From Candidatus Aenigmarchaeota archaeon ex4484_52 (GTDB lineage Archaea > EX4484-52), in the NCBI GenBank assembly GCA_002254415.1, contig NJDR01000003.1, forward strand, positions 1 to 20,977: a stretch of 20,977 nt of DNA, written 5' to 3'. Made by a program: the position numbers and the translations under genes. Position 1 is the first letter of the stretch; each line of letters begins with the position of its first letter. Positions 1 through 7,587 of this stretch are shown piece by piece. Under the pieces are notes generated by a model. It had not been told where the DNA came from, made no database searches, and saw only the letters and a program-made list of their open reading frames with translations.

Positions 1-104
1 ATGGCGTTAAATTATATTTATTTTACGGAAAAGAACTTTTTGATTTTCTTGAATTATATGAAGTATGGAATGAAATTTTAAATTATTTAGAAAAATGGAA
101 AAAA
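1..104 (+). repeat. Direct repeat copy 1 (restriction gene fragment)
   Basis: Bases 1-104 are identical to 537-640, an offset of 536 bp. The repeat may extend left beyond the window. Read in the frame beginning at base 3, it encodes the same peptide as the C-terminal part of the endonuclease reading frame that follows (beginning GVKLYLFYGKEL and ending LEKWKK). The identity breaks in an A-run: six A in this copy and seven in the second. The window therefore opens inside the tail of an upstream copy of the same gene, joined directly to the start of the next copy. Confidence 0.9.
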
Positions 105-649
105 TTGCAAAATATCCCTCAAGATATATTGGACTTTTTAGACCAACAAAACCAAAAGCAAAAATTCTGCAAAATTTATTGCAATCTCACGAGATTAGAT
201 TTGGAGATGCTTTTGAAACATTAATTGAAGAATACTTAAAAGAAACTGGTTTTAAAATTCTAAACAAAAAATTCTCTGCCCAGAAAAATGATAAATTAAA
301 TGTTGATCAATGCTTTTCAAAAAACGAAAAAGTGTTTTTTGTGGAACAGAAAATAAGAGATGACCACGATTCAACTAAAAAAAGAGGGCAAATAGATAAT
401 TTTGAGAAAAAATTAAATGCAATGATAAACGAAAAAGGAGAGAAAAATTTAATAGGTATTTTTTATTTTATTGACCCCGAACTAAAAAAAAATAAAAATT
501 ATTATATTTCTTCTTTAGAAAAAATGTCTAATGACTATGGCGTTAAATTATATTTATTTTACGGAAAAGAACTTTTTGATTTTCTTGAATTATATGAAGT
601 ATGGAATGAAATTTTAAATTATTTAGAAAAATGGAAAAAAATGAAATAA
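95..649 (+). pseudogene. Type II restriction endonuclease, MboII/HpyAII-like, truncated
   Basis: A 184-residue PD-(D/E)xK-type nuclease reading frame. Residues 35-50 (RFGDAFETLIEEY) form the usual N-terminal helix. D71, then E84-Q-K86 inside FVEQKIRDDHDSTKKRGQ, form the nuclease core. That last segment is, from memory, characteristic of the MboII/HpyAII group of type IIS enzymes. The family is normally longer. Here the frame stops after WKKMK, and the expected C-terminal tail (EIILTIFPEKKTLKLLLEYF) lies just downstream in another frame at 631-768. About 40 residues of the middle also seem to be missing, an estimate from memory of the family. The start at 95 is the first ATG and lies inside the repeat. 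No methyltransferase accompanies it here. It is most likely a dead remnant; specificity is unknown. Confidence 0.7.
537..640 (+). repeat. Direct repeat copy 2 (inside the restriction gene)
   Basis: This copy is identical to 1-104. It lies in the 3' part of the 95-649 reading frame. Both copies end in the string AAAATGGAAAAA, which is also the start-codon context of the reading frame (ATG at 95). That suggests a tandem duplication through microhomology between the gene start and an internal site. Confidence 0.9.
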
Positions 650-768
650 TTTTAACTATTTTTCCAGAAAAAAAGACATTAAAATTGTTATTGGAATATT
701 TTAAATCAAAATCAGAAGAAAAAACAATTTATAAAACTTTAAGCGATTTATTAAAAGAAAAAATATAA
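631..768 (+). pseudogene. C-terminal fragment of the same restriction endonuclease
   Basis: A 45-codon open frame from ATG 631 to TAA 766-768, overlapping the end of the 95-649 frame in a different frame. The peptide contains IILTIFPEKKTLKLLLEYF and ends SDLLKEKI, which I recognise as the usual tail of MboII/HpyAII-like endonucleases. It is best read as the detached 3' end of the disrupted gene rather than an independent gene. It could be expressed only by a new start or a frameshift. Confidence 0.6.
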
Positions 769-807
769 ACAATAGTTGGATTATTTTTGTGTTTTGAGAT
801 AGTGAAA

Positions 808-1701
808 TTATGCCTGTGCAGGAGCAATCCCTCTTTCAATAAGAATAAAACCAGCAGATGATGCAGGCAAAATAAGTATTACAATTGCCAATTGCATGCT
901 TATAATTAATTCATTAGAAGCAGTCCCAATTACGCTAAATATAACAGATATTACAAGCAAAAATATAGAGCCGACAATTACAGCAGTAAGATACATTTCA
1001 GTCAATAGCATCACCTGGTTCTCGTATTTTTCTAATCGTATTTTGTAAAAAGCCATTAATTCTTTTGTAGTATCTTTTAAATATGACTTCAAGTCACCGC
1101 CCGCCTCTATTGTTGATTTTATGCCTTCCAATATATTTTTGAATTTTTTTGAAGGTGTTCGCTTCGCAGCATTTGAAAGAGCATCTTTAAAATTAAGTCC
1201 CATCATCTCTACTTCAGCCACTATTTTTTTTGCTTCATCTGAGACCTCTCCATATTCATCAAATCTGGATATTGTTTTGAACATAGAAACAGATGGATTT
1301 TGAGACCCTGCCATTATTGTCAAATAAGACATTGCAAATGGCAGAATATCATCTATCCTTTTATTTTGCTCTCCTTTTAGCATAAATGGCAGAAAATAAA
1401 ATCCAACGCAAACAACAACGCACAAAAAAAAAGACCCAAATATAGCCAAAAATAAACCAAAAAATACTTCTTCTGTAATTAAAAGAATAAAAACACTAAT
1501 AATTGGTGTTGAAATTACAAAGCAGGCACAAGAGCAAAATAAAGCAACGCACAAATATTCTATTAATGATAAATGAATATTTGAAAACTTAAGCTCTTCT
1601 TTTAAATCAGTACATAAACTAATTTTGTCAATTTCATTTTTTTCTATTAAGTTTCCAAATAATTTATATGAAAGAGCAATTATTTGTTTTTTTACATCCA
1701 T
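808..1701 (-). CDS. tadC: TadC-type (T2SF/GspF domain) pilus assembly membrane protein
   Basis: A 297-residue polytopic protein of the T2SF family (GspF/PilC/TadC/ArlJ), the inner-membrane platform protein of type IV pilus-like machines. Two hydrophobic segments lie around residues 45-107. A cytoplasmic T2SF domain follows at roughly 115-230 (LPFAMSYLTIMAGSQNPSVS, then AAKRTPSKKF and IEAGGDLKSYL). A pair of hydrophobic helices near 235-290 ends the protein. It starts at ATG 1699-1701, 9 nt after the PAN stop, so the two genes are probably co-transcribed. No cognate ATPase (TadA/PilB) or pilin is present nearby. A second, longer TadC paralogue lies at 13098-14165. The family call is firm; which pilus or secretion system it serves cannot be told. 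Confidence 0.85.
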   Translation of the reverse strand: MDVKKQIIALSYKLFGNLIEKNEIDKISLCTDLKEELKFSNIHLSLIEYLCVALFCSCACFVISTPIISVFILLITEEVFFGLFLAIFGSFFLCVVVCVGFYFLPFMLKGEQNKRIDDILPFAMSYLTIMAGSQNPSVSMFKTISRFDEYGEVSDEAKKIVAEVEMMGLNFKDALSNAAKRTPSKKFKNILEGIKSTIEAGGDLKSYLKDTTKELMAFYKIRLEKYENQVMLLTEMYLTAVIVGSIFLLVISVIFSVIGTASNELIISMQLAIVILILPASSAGFILIERGIAPAQA

Positions 1702-1710
1702 AAATTATTT

Positions 1711-2880
1711 TTAAGCATAAAAATTCAATTGTTTTTTGTTTTGTTTTTTTTTTATTTTTTTAACCGCGTTTTCAAAATCAATTTGCTTTATTTCAAATCT
1801 TTTGTCTCTCAAGGCGAAATATCCTGCTTCTGTGCTAATTGCATTTATTTGTGCCCCGCTTAAATTCTTTGTTTCAACAGCAAGATTTTCCAAAGATATG
1901 GATTTGTTAAGTTTCATATTTTTTGTGTGTATCTTGAATATTTGCAGTCGTTGATTTTTATTTGGAAGTCCTATTTTTATAAGTCGTTCTAATCTTCCGG
2001 GTCGTATAATTGCATTATCAAGTATATCTATCCTGTTTGTTGCCCCGATTATTTTAACATTACTCAGTGGCTTAAATCCATCAATTTCTGCAAGCAATTG
2101 CATAAATGTTCTCTGGACTTCTCGCTCGCCGCTTGTCCCAAGTTCTATTCTCTTTGAGCAAATTGCATCTAATTCATCTATGAAAATTATTGATGGCTTT
2201 TTTTCCTTTGCAAGATCAAATATTGATTTTACAAATTTCGTTCCATCGCCGATGAATTTTTGCACAAGTTCTGATGCAACTATTTGAATAAAATTCGCAT
2301 GTGTGCTCGTTGCAATTGCCTTTGCAATTAATGTTTTTCCGCATCCCGGGGGCCCATAGAGCAAAACACCTTTTGGAGGGTTTATTCCTATTTTTTCAAA
2401 TAAGTCCGGCCTAAGCAATGGCATTTCAATTACTTCTTTTAATTCCTGTTTTTCATCTTCAAGACCGCCAATATCTTTCCAGTCAATATTTTGTTTTTCT
2501 GCAATTACAAATCTTTCAACATCAAAATGTTTGCTAATTCCTTTTTTGCCAATTATTGTCAAAGAGCCCTGCTCAACAAATACCTCATCATCTGTTTTTA
2601 TTTTTCCAATGAATTTAGATGCGATATTTACAAAAAATTTTCCAGAGTGAATTAAAATAACTGCTTTGTCTTTATCAACTATTTCAATAACCCTTGCAAT
2701 AACATACGGGACGGATTTGTATTTTTTTATCTCTTTTTCAAGTTCAAACAAAGATAATTTAAGCATTTTATTTTCTTCTGTAAGCAAATTAATTTTATAT
2801 TCCTTATTTAGATTCTTGTCTATATTGCCATATTCATCTTGATAATTTATTGTTTGAGTATTTCCAGACATATTTATCAA
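1711..2880 (-). CDS. pan: Proteasome-activating nucleotidase (PAN), AAA+ ATPase
   Basis: A hexameric AAA+ unfoldase that feeds proteins into the archaeal 20S proteasome. The 389 residues show a predicted N-terminal coiled coil (about 28-55) and an OB-type domain (58-125). The AAA+ module has Walker A GPPGCGKT (176-183), pore loop KFIG (208-211), Walker B FIDELD with D235/E236, and the second region of homology ending in RPGRLER (293-299). The protein ends in F-Y-A, a valid HbYX motif that docks into the proteasome alpha ring. Length is slightly below typical PAN (about 400-430). Two ATGs compete, at 2880 and at 2871. A TTTATAAA box centred near 2900 would place a leaderless start close to either. 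The tadC gene follows 9 nt after the stop. Proteasome subunits are not in the window. Confidence 0.93.
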   Translation of the reverse strand: MINMSGNTQTINYQDEYGNIDKNLNKEYKINLLTEENKMLKLSLFELEKEIKKYKSVPYVIARVIEIVDKDKAVILIHSGKFFVNIASKFIGKIKTDDEVFVEQGSLTIIGKKGISKHFDVERFVIAEKQNIDWKDIGGLEDEKQELKEVIEMPLLRPDLFEKIGINPPKGVLLYGPPGCGKTLIAKAIATSTHANFIQIVASELVQKFIGDGTKFVKSIFDLAKEKKPSIIFIDELDAICSKRIELGTSGEREVQRTFMQLLAEIDGFKPLSNVKIIGATNRIDILDNAIIRPGRLERLIKIGLPNKNQRLQIFKIHTKNMKLNKSISLENLAVETKNLSGAQINAISTEAGYFALRDKRFEIKQIDFENAVKKIKKKQNKKQLNFYA

Positions 2881-2894
2881 AACATAATAATGAA

Positions 2895-2904
2895 TTTTAT
2901 AAAT
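2895..2904 (-). promoter_or_regulatory. Probable TATA box for pan
   Basis: On the minus strand this reads ATTTATAAAA, centred about 20-28 nt before the two candidate PAN start codons (2880 and 2871). This is the spacing expected for a leaderless archaeal transcript and slightly favours the internal ATG at 2871. Confidence 0.4.
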
Positions 2905-2912
2905 GTTAGATT

Positions 2913-3116
2913 TTATTCTTCTTCTTTGGTTTCTTCTTTTGTTTCAGCTGGAATTTCTATTGAATTTTTTTGTTCGTGATGTTTTGATTTTAGAAATATT
3001 GCAAACAATACTATAATTAGAATAATTACAGCAACTATGATTATTTTAGTATTAGAAGACATTGACAAATCTTTTTTTAAAGTATCTGTTATTTTATTTT
3101 CTATTTGTGTTTGCAA
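2913..3116 (-). CDS. Small single-pass membrane protein, probable C-terminal anchor of a decayed surface protein
   Basis: An open frame of 67 codons beginning with TTG at 3116; the first ATG is at 3062 and would give 49 residues. One strongly hydrophobic helix spans residues 23-43 (TKIIIVAVIILIIVLFAIFL). It is followed by a basic stretch and an acidic tail rich in Glu (ETKEETKEEE). The upstream part is polar with coiled-coil character. The same frame stays open upstream to about 3200 without a good start codon. The DNA beyond that, to about 3550, holds further Cys/Trp-rich peptide pieces in shifting frames. I therefore read this as the surviving C-terminal membrane anchor of a larger extracellular protein. 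It may still be made as a small protein; no function can be named. Confidence 0.45.
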   Translation of the reverse strand: MQTQIENKITDTLKKDLSMSSNTKIIIVAVIILIIVLFAIFLKSKHHEQKNSIEIPAETKEETKEEE

Positions 3117-3550
3117 ATCATGTGATTTTTGCGTAATTTGATTTGTTCTGTTCTTTTTGCTATCTCTAATATAATTTGAATCAGATTCATGTGCATGTGC
3201 CCCTTATATTTTTTGATTTACACACTTCTTTTGTATTATAATTAATTATAATTCCAGCAGCCAATTCATAGTAATAATTATCTGTTTAGTTGCAGCGCCT
3301 ATTGTCTCCCATTTGCAGTTTATTGAATTATTATATATAGTAGATGCCTACTGCAATTGTTTTATCTTTAAAATCCAAGCAATTTTCTTTTTTACAATAA
3401 CTATAACTATCCCATGTGCAATTAGCATTTTGGAAATCGTTTATATTATTGAAACCCCGGAATTCATAAAAGTTGTTTTTTTTTTGTATTATTTTCATTC
3501 AAACAGGATTCATTTGTATAAAAATCCCAAGCAACCTTTTTTCATTGTAT
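3117..3550 (-). pseudogene. Decayed Cys-rich surface protein (frameshifted)
   Basis: This 434-base stretch has no intact gene, but its minus strand reads as protein-like pieces in shifting frames. About 3532-3470 gives AWDFYTNESCLNENN. An open piece of 55 codons at 3498-3331 contains NCTWDSYSYCKKENCLDFKD. A piece near 3330-3250 contains INCKWETIGAA. A piece near 3285-3185 contains YYYELAAG and EVCKSKNIRGTCT. The last leads in another frame into the membrane anchor at 2913-3116. The motif N-C-x-W-[DE] occurs twice and cysteines are frequent, which is unusual in such AT-rich DNA. This fits an extracellular disulfide-rich protein broken by several frameshifts. No signal peptide is left at the 5' end. 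The family is not recognised. Confidence 0.45.
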
Positions 3551-3633
3551 ATAACTTTTAAAACTATTGCAGTAATTTAACCTTAAATTAACATTTGATT
3601 TAACTTTTGCCAAAAAGCAGAAGTTTTTAAAAT

Positions 3634-5097
3634 ATGCTACAATACATAAGTTTTTTAATTTTAATAATGTCTATTATTTTCACGCAATTATTTCCAATTA
3701 ATAATAATATGAATATAAGAAACCCGGCAGTTGAAGGAGGATTTTATCCTGCTGATGAAAAAAGATTATCTGATTTGATTGAAAATTTTTTGTCAAAAAA
3801 AGAACAAAATATTGAATTGAAAAATAAAACAATAAAAGCACTAATTGAGCCACATGCAGGGTTTATTTATTCTGGAGGTGTTGCATCTTATGGTTATAAT
3901 TTAGTAAAAAACAAAAATATAAAGACAATAATAATTCTTGCTCCCTCGCATTATGTTTATTTTAATTATACCTCTATTGGAAATTATACACATTATAAAA
4001 CACCTCTTGGTTTGGTTAAAATATCAAAATCAGCTGATAAATTAAAAGAAGAATCTGACTTGATAAATACAAATAATGAGGCACACATAAAAGAGCATTC
4101 AATAGAAGTGCAAATTCCATTTTTGCAAAAAACATTAGATGATTTTGAAATTATTCCAATAATTACAGGAGATTTAAACAAAAACCAGATTGAAAAAATT
4201 GCAAAACTTATTGCTGATAATTTAGATGATGAAACATTAATTATTGCAAGTTCTGATCTGTCTCATTTTCATTCTTATGAAGAGGCAGTCAAGATGGACA
4301 AGCAGGCAATAAATGCAATAGAGAAATTAGATATTAATAACTCTGCTAATTGCGAAATGTGCGGAAAAATACCGATTTTAATTTTAATGAATATCGCCAA
4401 AAAACTTAATTGGACTGCAAAAATATTAAAATATGCAAATTCCGGAGACATTACAGGAGATAAAGATTCTGTTGTAGGGTATTCTTCTATTGCATTTTTT
4501 GTTAATGATAGCTCTAATGAAAATATTGAGAGAGAAAATGATTTTTTATCAAAAAACCAAAAACAAGAATTGCTAAAAATTGCGCGAAAAACAATAGAAG
4601 AATATATTTTAAATAACAGAAAATACGAGCCAAAAACAAATAATGAGGAATTAAAAAAACCAAAAGGTGTATTTGTAACATTGCAAAAAAATAATCAATT
4701 AAGGGGCTGCATTGGAAATATTCTTCCTACAAAAGCATTATATCTAGCTGTTAGGGACAATGCAATTAATGCTGCTGTAAATGACCCGAGATTTGATAAA
4801 TTAAGGACAGATGAATTAGACAAAATTGAAATAGAAATATCTGTATTGACAATTCCAGAAGAGATAAAAGCAAAAACACAAGCAGAAAAAATAGAAAAAA
4901 TAAAAGAAAATATTGACGGAATAATTTTGTCATCTGGTTTTAGAAAAGCTACATTTTTGCCGCAGGTCTGGGAGCAGTTGCCAAAAAAACAGGAATTCTT
5001 ATCCCAGTTGTGCCTCAAAGCTGGGCTTGATTCTGATTGTTATTTACAGGAAGGTGTAAAAATAGAAAAATACCAAGCAATTCATTTTAGAAGTTAA
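3634..5097 (+). CDS. Memo-AMMECR1 fusion protein (AmmeMemoRadiSam proteins B and A)
   Basis: A 487-residue two-domain fusion. The Memo domain (about 28-292) begins RNPAVEGGFYP. It retains the putative metal ligands of the family: H74 (EPHAGFIYSGG), H106 (APSHY) and C243 (MCGKIP), matching His49, His81 and Cys244 of human MEMO1. The AMMECR1 domain (about 308-487) has the signature LRGCIG at 356-361. The two families are often encoded with a radical SAM enzyme (the AmmeMemoRadiSam set), and fusion supports a shared role. The chemistry is not established and no radical SAM gene is nearby. Residues 1-22 are hydrophobic and could be a signal or anchor. ATG 3709 (residue 26, NIRNPAVEGG) is the usual cytosolic-type start, so the N-terminus is uncertain. 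Confidence 0.88.
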   Translation: MLQYISFLILIMSIIFTQLFPINNNMNIRNPAVEGGFYPADEKRLSDLIENFLSKKEQNIELKNKTIKALIEPHAGFIYSGGVASYGYNLVKNKNIKTIIILAPSHYVYFNYTSIGNYTHYKTPLGLVKISKSADKLKEESDLINTNNEAHIKEHSIEVQIPFLQKTLDDFEIIPIITGDLNKNQIEKIAKLIADNLDDETLIIASSDLSHFHSYEEAVKMDKQAINAIEKLDINNSANCEMCGKIPILILMNIAKKLNWTAKILKYANSGDITGDKDSVVGYSSIAFFVNDSSNENIERENDFLSKNQKQELLKIARKTIEEYILNNRKYEPKTNNEELKKPKGVFVTLQKNNQLRGCIGNILPTKALYLAVRDNAINAAVNDPRFDKLRTDELDKIEIEISVLTIPEEIKAKTQAEKIEKIKENIDGIILSSGFRKATFLPQVWEQLPKKQEFLSQLCLKAGLDSDCYLQEGVKIEKYQAIHFRS

Positions 5098-5140
5098 ATA
5101 TTTAAAAGAGTAAAACTTCTATTAATTGATTCTATAAATT

Positions 5141-5215
5141 GGGACTGTAGCTCAGCGGAATTAGAGCGTATGGCTTCGGACCATAAGGTCGGGGGTTCAA
5201 ATCCCTCCAGTCTCG
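5141..5215 (+). tRNA. tRNA-Arg (anticodon UCG)
   Basis: A complete cloverleaf. The acceptor stem GGGACTG pairs with CAGTCTC with one G-U. The D stem is GCTC/GAGC. The anticodon stem TATGG/CCATA encloses the loop CTTCGGA, giving anticodon TCG, which reads CGA/CGN arginine codons. The variable loop is 5 nt, and the T arm is GGGGG-TTCAAAT-CCCTC. The discriminator is G73, and CCA is not encoded. No intron is seen. The 3' end lies 2 nt from the stop of the convergent aldolase gene. An AT-rich TATTTAAAAG about 38 nt upstream could be its TATA box. Confidence 0.96.
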
Positions 5216-5217
5216 CA

Positions 5218-6009
5218 TTAACTCAAAATATTAATTGCATCTTTGCAATTTGCATCATTATAAATTATTTCATATACTGCTCTTATTATTTTTTCCGGGT
5301 TTTTGTGTTCAAAAGCATTTCTTCCAATTGCAACACCTGATGCTCCTGCTTTCATTGCATTTTTTATCATCTGCAATGTTTTTTCATCTTCTCCCTTGGC
5401 ACCGCCTGCAATAATTACAGGAACTCCCAATGCACCATCTACAACTTCCCTAAATGACTCAATACTACCGGTATAATTTGTTTTTATAATATCTGCTCCT
5501 AATTCTGCTGCAATTCTAACAGAATGCTTTACAACAGTTACATCATAAGAATTTTTAATATTTGGACCTCTTGGATACATCATTGCAATTAATGGCATTC
5601 CCCATTCAATACATTTTCTTGACACATATCCTAAGTCCTTTAACATTTCTGGCTCATCTTTGGATCCAATATTAATATGCACAGAAACCCCATCAGCACC
5701 AAATTTTATTGCCTGTTCAACACTGCCAGTAAGTATTTTTTTATTTGGATCTGGCCCTAAACTTGTGCTTGAAGATAAATGAAGAATTAATCCAATATCT
5801 TTTCCGCCTTTTCTGTGTGCATGCAATGGCATTCCAACATGCCCTAAAACAGCATTCGCCCCACCCTGTGCAACCAAATCAATTGTTTTTTTCATATCAA
5901 CAATTCCTTTGCAAGGGCCAATTGTAATTCCATGATCCATTGGCACAATTATTGTTTTTTTTGTATTTCTGTCAATTATTCTCTCTAATCTTATTAATTT
6001 TCCTATCAT
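5218..6009 (-). CDS. Class I fructose-bisphosphate aldolase / ADH synthase family (DeoC/FbaB-type)
   Basis: A 263-residue TIM-barrel lyase of the archaeal class I FBP aldolase / 2-amino-3,7-dideoxy-D-threo-hept-6-ulosonate (ADH) synthase family. Visible hallmarks are PMDHG (23-27), the AMMYPRG strand with Y145 (142-148), the Schiff-base lysine K176 in ADIIKTNYTG, and the phosphate-binding IIAGGAKG and GVAIGRN loops. The PMDHG, MPLIAMMYPRG and IIKTNYTG stretches read very like the Methanocaldococcus ADH synthase (MJ0400), which makes the shikimate-pathway precursor. A glycolytic or gluconeogenic aldolase remains possible. It is the last gene of a minus-strand run (reductase, rpoK, this gene) with gaps of 11 and 8 nt. 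Its stop codon nearly touches the 3' end of tRNA-Arg. Confidence 0.9.
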   Translation of the reverse strand: MIGKLIRLERIIDRNTKKTIIVPMDHGITIGPCKGIVDMKKTIDLVAQGGANAVLGHVGMPLHAHRKGGKDIGLILHLSSSTSLGPDPNKKILTGSVEQAIKFGADGVSVHINIGSKDEPEMLKDLGYVSRKCIEWGMPLIAMMYPRGPNIKNSYDVTVVKHSVRIAAELGADIIKTNYTGSIESFREVVDGALGVPVIIAGGAKGEDEKTLQMIKNAMKAGASGVAIGRNAFEHKNPEKIIRAVYEIIYNDANCKDAINILS

Positions 6010-6017
6010 ATTTCTCT

Positions 6018-6182
6018 TTATCGAACTACATCAAACGGGATTTTATTTTTTTTAAATTCCAATTCTGCCTGCTTTAGAGGGTCTATTTCTTTTGTCTTTA
6101 TTTGGGGAATTACACCAGTGGATAATTGCAATGCTCTTGCTCCCAATAGACGGGCCAGTTCATATCTTGTATATTTCTTCAT
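6018..6182 (-). CDS. rpoK: DNA-directed RNA polymerase subunit K (Rpo6/RpoK)
   Basis: A 54-residue protein, short enough to be missed by length filters. The core KYTRYELARLLGARALQLS is the conserved signature of RpoK, the archaeal counterpart of eukaryotic Rpb6 and bacterial omega, which helps assemble the polymerase clamp. The C-terminal part (DPLKQAELEFKKNKIPFDVV) matches the family's second helix and tail. The start is ATG 6180-6182 and the stop 6018-6020. It sits between the reductase (11 nt) and the aldolase (8 nt), in one probable transcript. Archaeal RpoK proteins are typically about 55-100 residues, so this is a minimal but complete version. Confidence 0.92.
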   Translation of the reverse strand: MKKYTRYELARLLGARALQLSTGVIPQIKTKEIDPLKQAELEFKKNKIPFDVVR

Positions 6183-6193
6183 ATTTTATAATA

Positions 6194-7414
6194 TTATTTT
6201 AATAAATAGTTTTTTAATATTTTATATATAACAATAAAAAAATCAATCCATAATTCCGGATGTTTAAGAAGTTCAAAAATTAACGGACTTACAGTGTCCA
6301 TATCTCCATAATTTTCAATAAATTTCTTTATTTGCTTTTTGTCAAGAGTTTTTATTAAAAAATCAATTTGCGCATCTTTTTTTGAATTTAGAAAATTTCT
6401 TATGAATTTTAATTTTTTTAATTCAGCACCAAGAGATTTGTTAAACAAAAATGAATAATTATTAAGCAATGCATTATTGTTATTTTTTAGAGCAAGAAAA
6501 ATTGCATTGGCAGCAATTTTGGCACTTTTCATTCCGTAAATCACGCCGCCGCCCGTAGTTGACTTTACCTGCCCTGCTGCATCGCCAACTAAAATAATAT
6601 TGTTCTTTATTATTTGGCTTCTCATTTCACAGGGAATAAGTCCTCCCATTTTGTGAATTATATTTTTCTTGTTTATTTTTTGTCTCTTTATGAATTCATT
6701 CAAATATATTTGCGGTTTTTTTTTCGATGCAATTCCTATTTCTATTGTTTTTTGTTTTGCTCTTGGTATTTTCCATAAAAAAAAATCAGGGGCAATTTTT
6801 TCTCCAAAATATAAAGCAACTTTATTTTTTGAAATAAAATCCTTATCCTGATTTGTTTTTGCCTTTATTATGATTGCATAGCCATAAATGCATTGCATCT
6901 TTGGAAAATTAAATTTTTTTGCGACAATAGAACTTGCACCATCACAGGCAGCAATATATTTTGAATAAATTGTATTTTCTTTATTTTTCAATTTATCCAA
7001 AATTTTTATTTTATAGATATCTTTGCATTTTTTTGCACTCAAAAATTTTGTGTTTAACAATAATCCTGCACCAGATATTTTTGCCTGTTTTGCAAGGCGC
7101 ATATCGAAAATAGTCCTGTCAATTACATATGCCTGTATTTTATTTGTGTTTAAAGAAAATTTAAAATTACTTGGAGAATAAAGATCAGCACCTTTTATTT
7201 TTTGCAATATTTCATTTTCTTTTAATTCAACAACATCACTTATATTTTTTGAAAACAAGCCAGAGCATTGTTGAGGAGTTCCTGATTTTTTATGCTCTTC
7301 TAAAATACATATTTTGAAATTCCTGTCATATTTTAATAATTCATTTGCCAGTGTTGAGCCAACAGGTCCTGCTCCAACAATCAATAAATCAAAATATTTT
7401 TTTTGAATAATCAT
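6194..7414 (-). CDS. Geranylgeranyl reductase family FAD-dependent oxidoreductase (paralogue 1)
   Basis: A 406-residue flavoprotein of the geranylgeranyl reductase / digeranylgeranylglycerophospholipid reductase family, which saturates isoprenoid double bonds. The N-terminal Rossmann motif is IVGAGPVGS (12-20). The second FAD-contacting segment is LVGDAAGQVKSTTGGGVIYG. The C-terminal region is helical. The substrate-side motif reads QQCSGLFSKN instead of the RCAEG-type sequence seen in the second paralogue at 9391-10602, so the two probably differ in substrate. It is the first gene of the reductase-rpoK-aldolase run and is divergent from fni across a 173-nt AT-rich spacer. Which of the two paralogues acts on archaeal membrane lipids cannot be decided from sequence. 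Confidence 0.85.
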   Translation of the reverse strand: MIIQKKYFDLLIVGAGPVGSTLANELLKYDRNFKICILEEHKKSGTPQQCSGLFSKNISDVVELKENEILQKIKGADLYSPSNFKFSLNTNKIQAYVIDRTIFDMRLAKQAKISGAGLLLNTKFLSAKKCKDIYKIKILDKLKNKENTIYSKYIAACDGASSIVAKKFNFPKMQCIYGYAIIIKAKTNQDKDFISKNKVALYFGEKIAPDFFLWKIPRAKQKTIEIGIASKKKPQIYLNEFIKRQKINKKNIIHKMGGLIPCEMRSQIIKNNIILVGDAAGQVKSTTGGGVIYGMKSAKIAANAIFLALKNNNNALLNNYSFLFNKSLGAELKKLKFIRNFLNSKKDAQIDFLIKTLDKKQIKKFIENYGDMDTVSPLIFELLKHPELWIDFFIVIYKILKNYLLK

Positions 7415-7587
7415 AAAAGCAATAGTATAATCTTATAAAAGTTTATTTGTTTAAATATATAGCATAACACATATATAATAAAAGTTGTAATAATTTTATA
7501 TGTCCAAAAGAGATATGTGTTCTGCCAGTATCTCCAACAACATACTTGCAATACTTTTGTGGTTGAAAATATTAAAAAATTAAAAAA

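Noticed and set aside
3313..3561. Plus-strand open frame of 82 codons, hydrophobic
   Set aside because: It lies antisense to Cys/Trp-rich peptide pieces that look more protein-like. Its Phe/Ile/Tyr-rich composition is what the reverse of AT-rich coding DNA gives.
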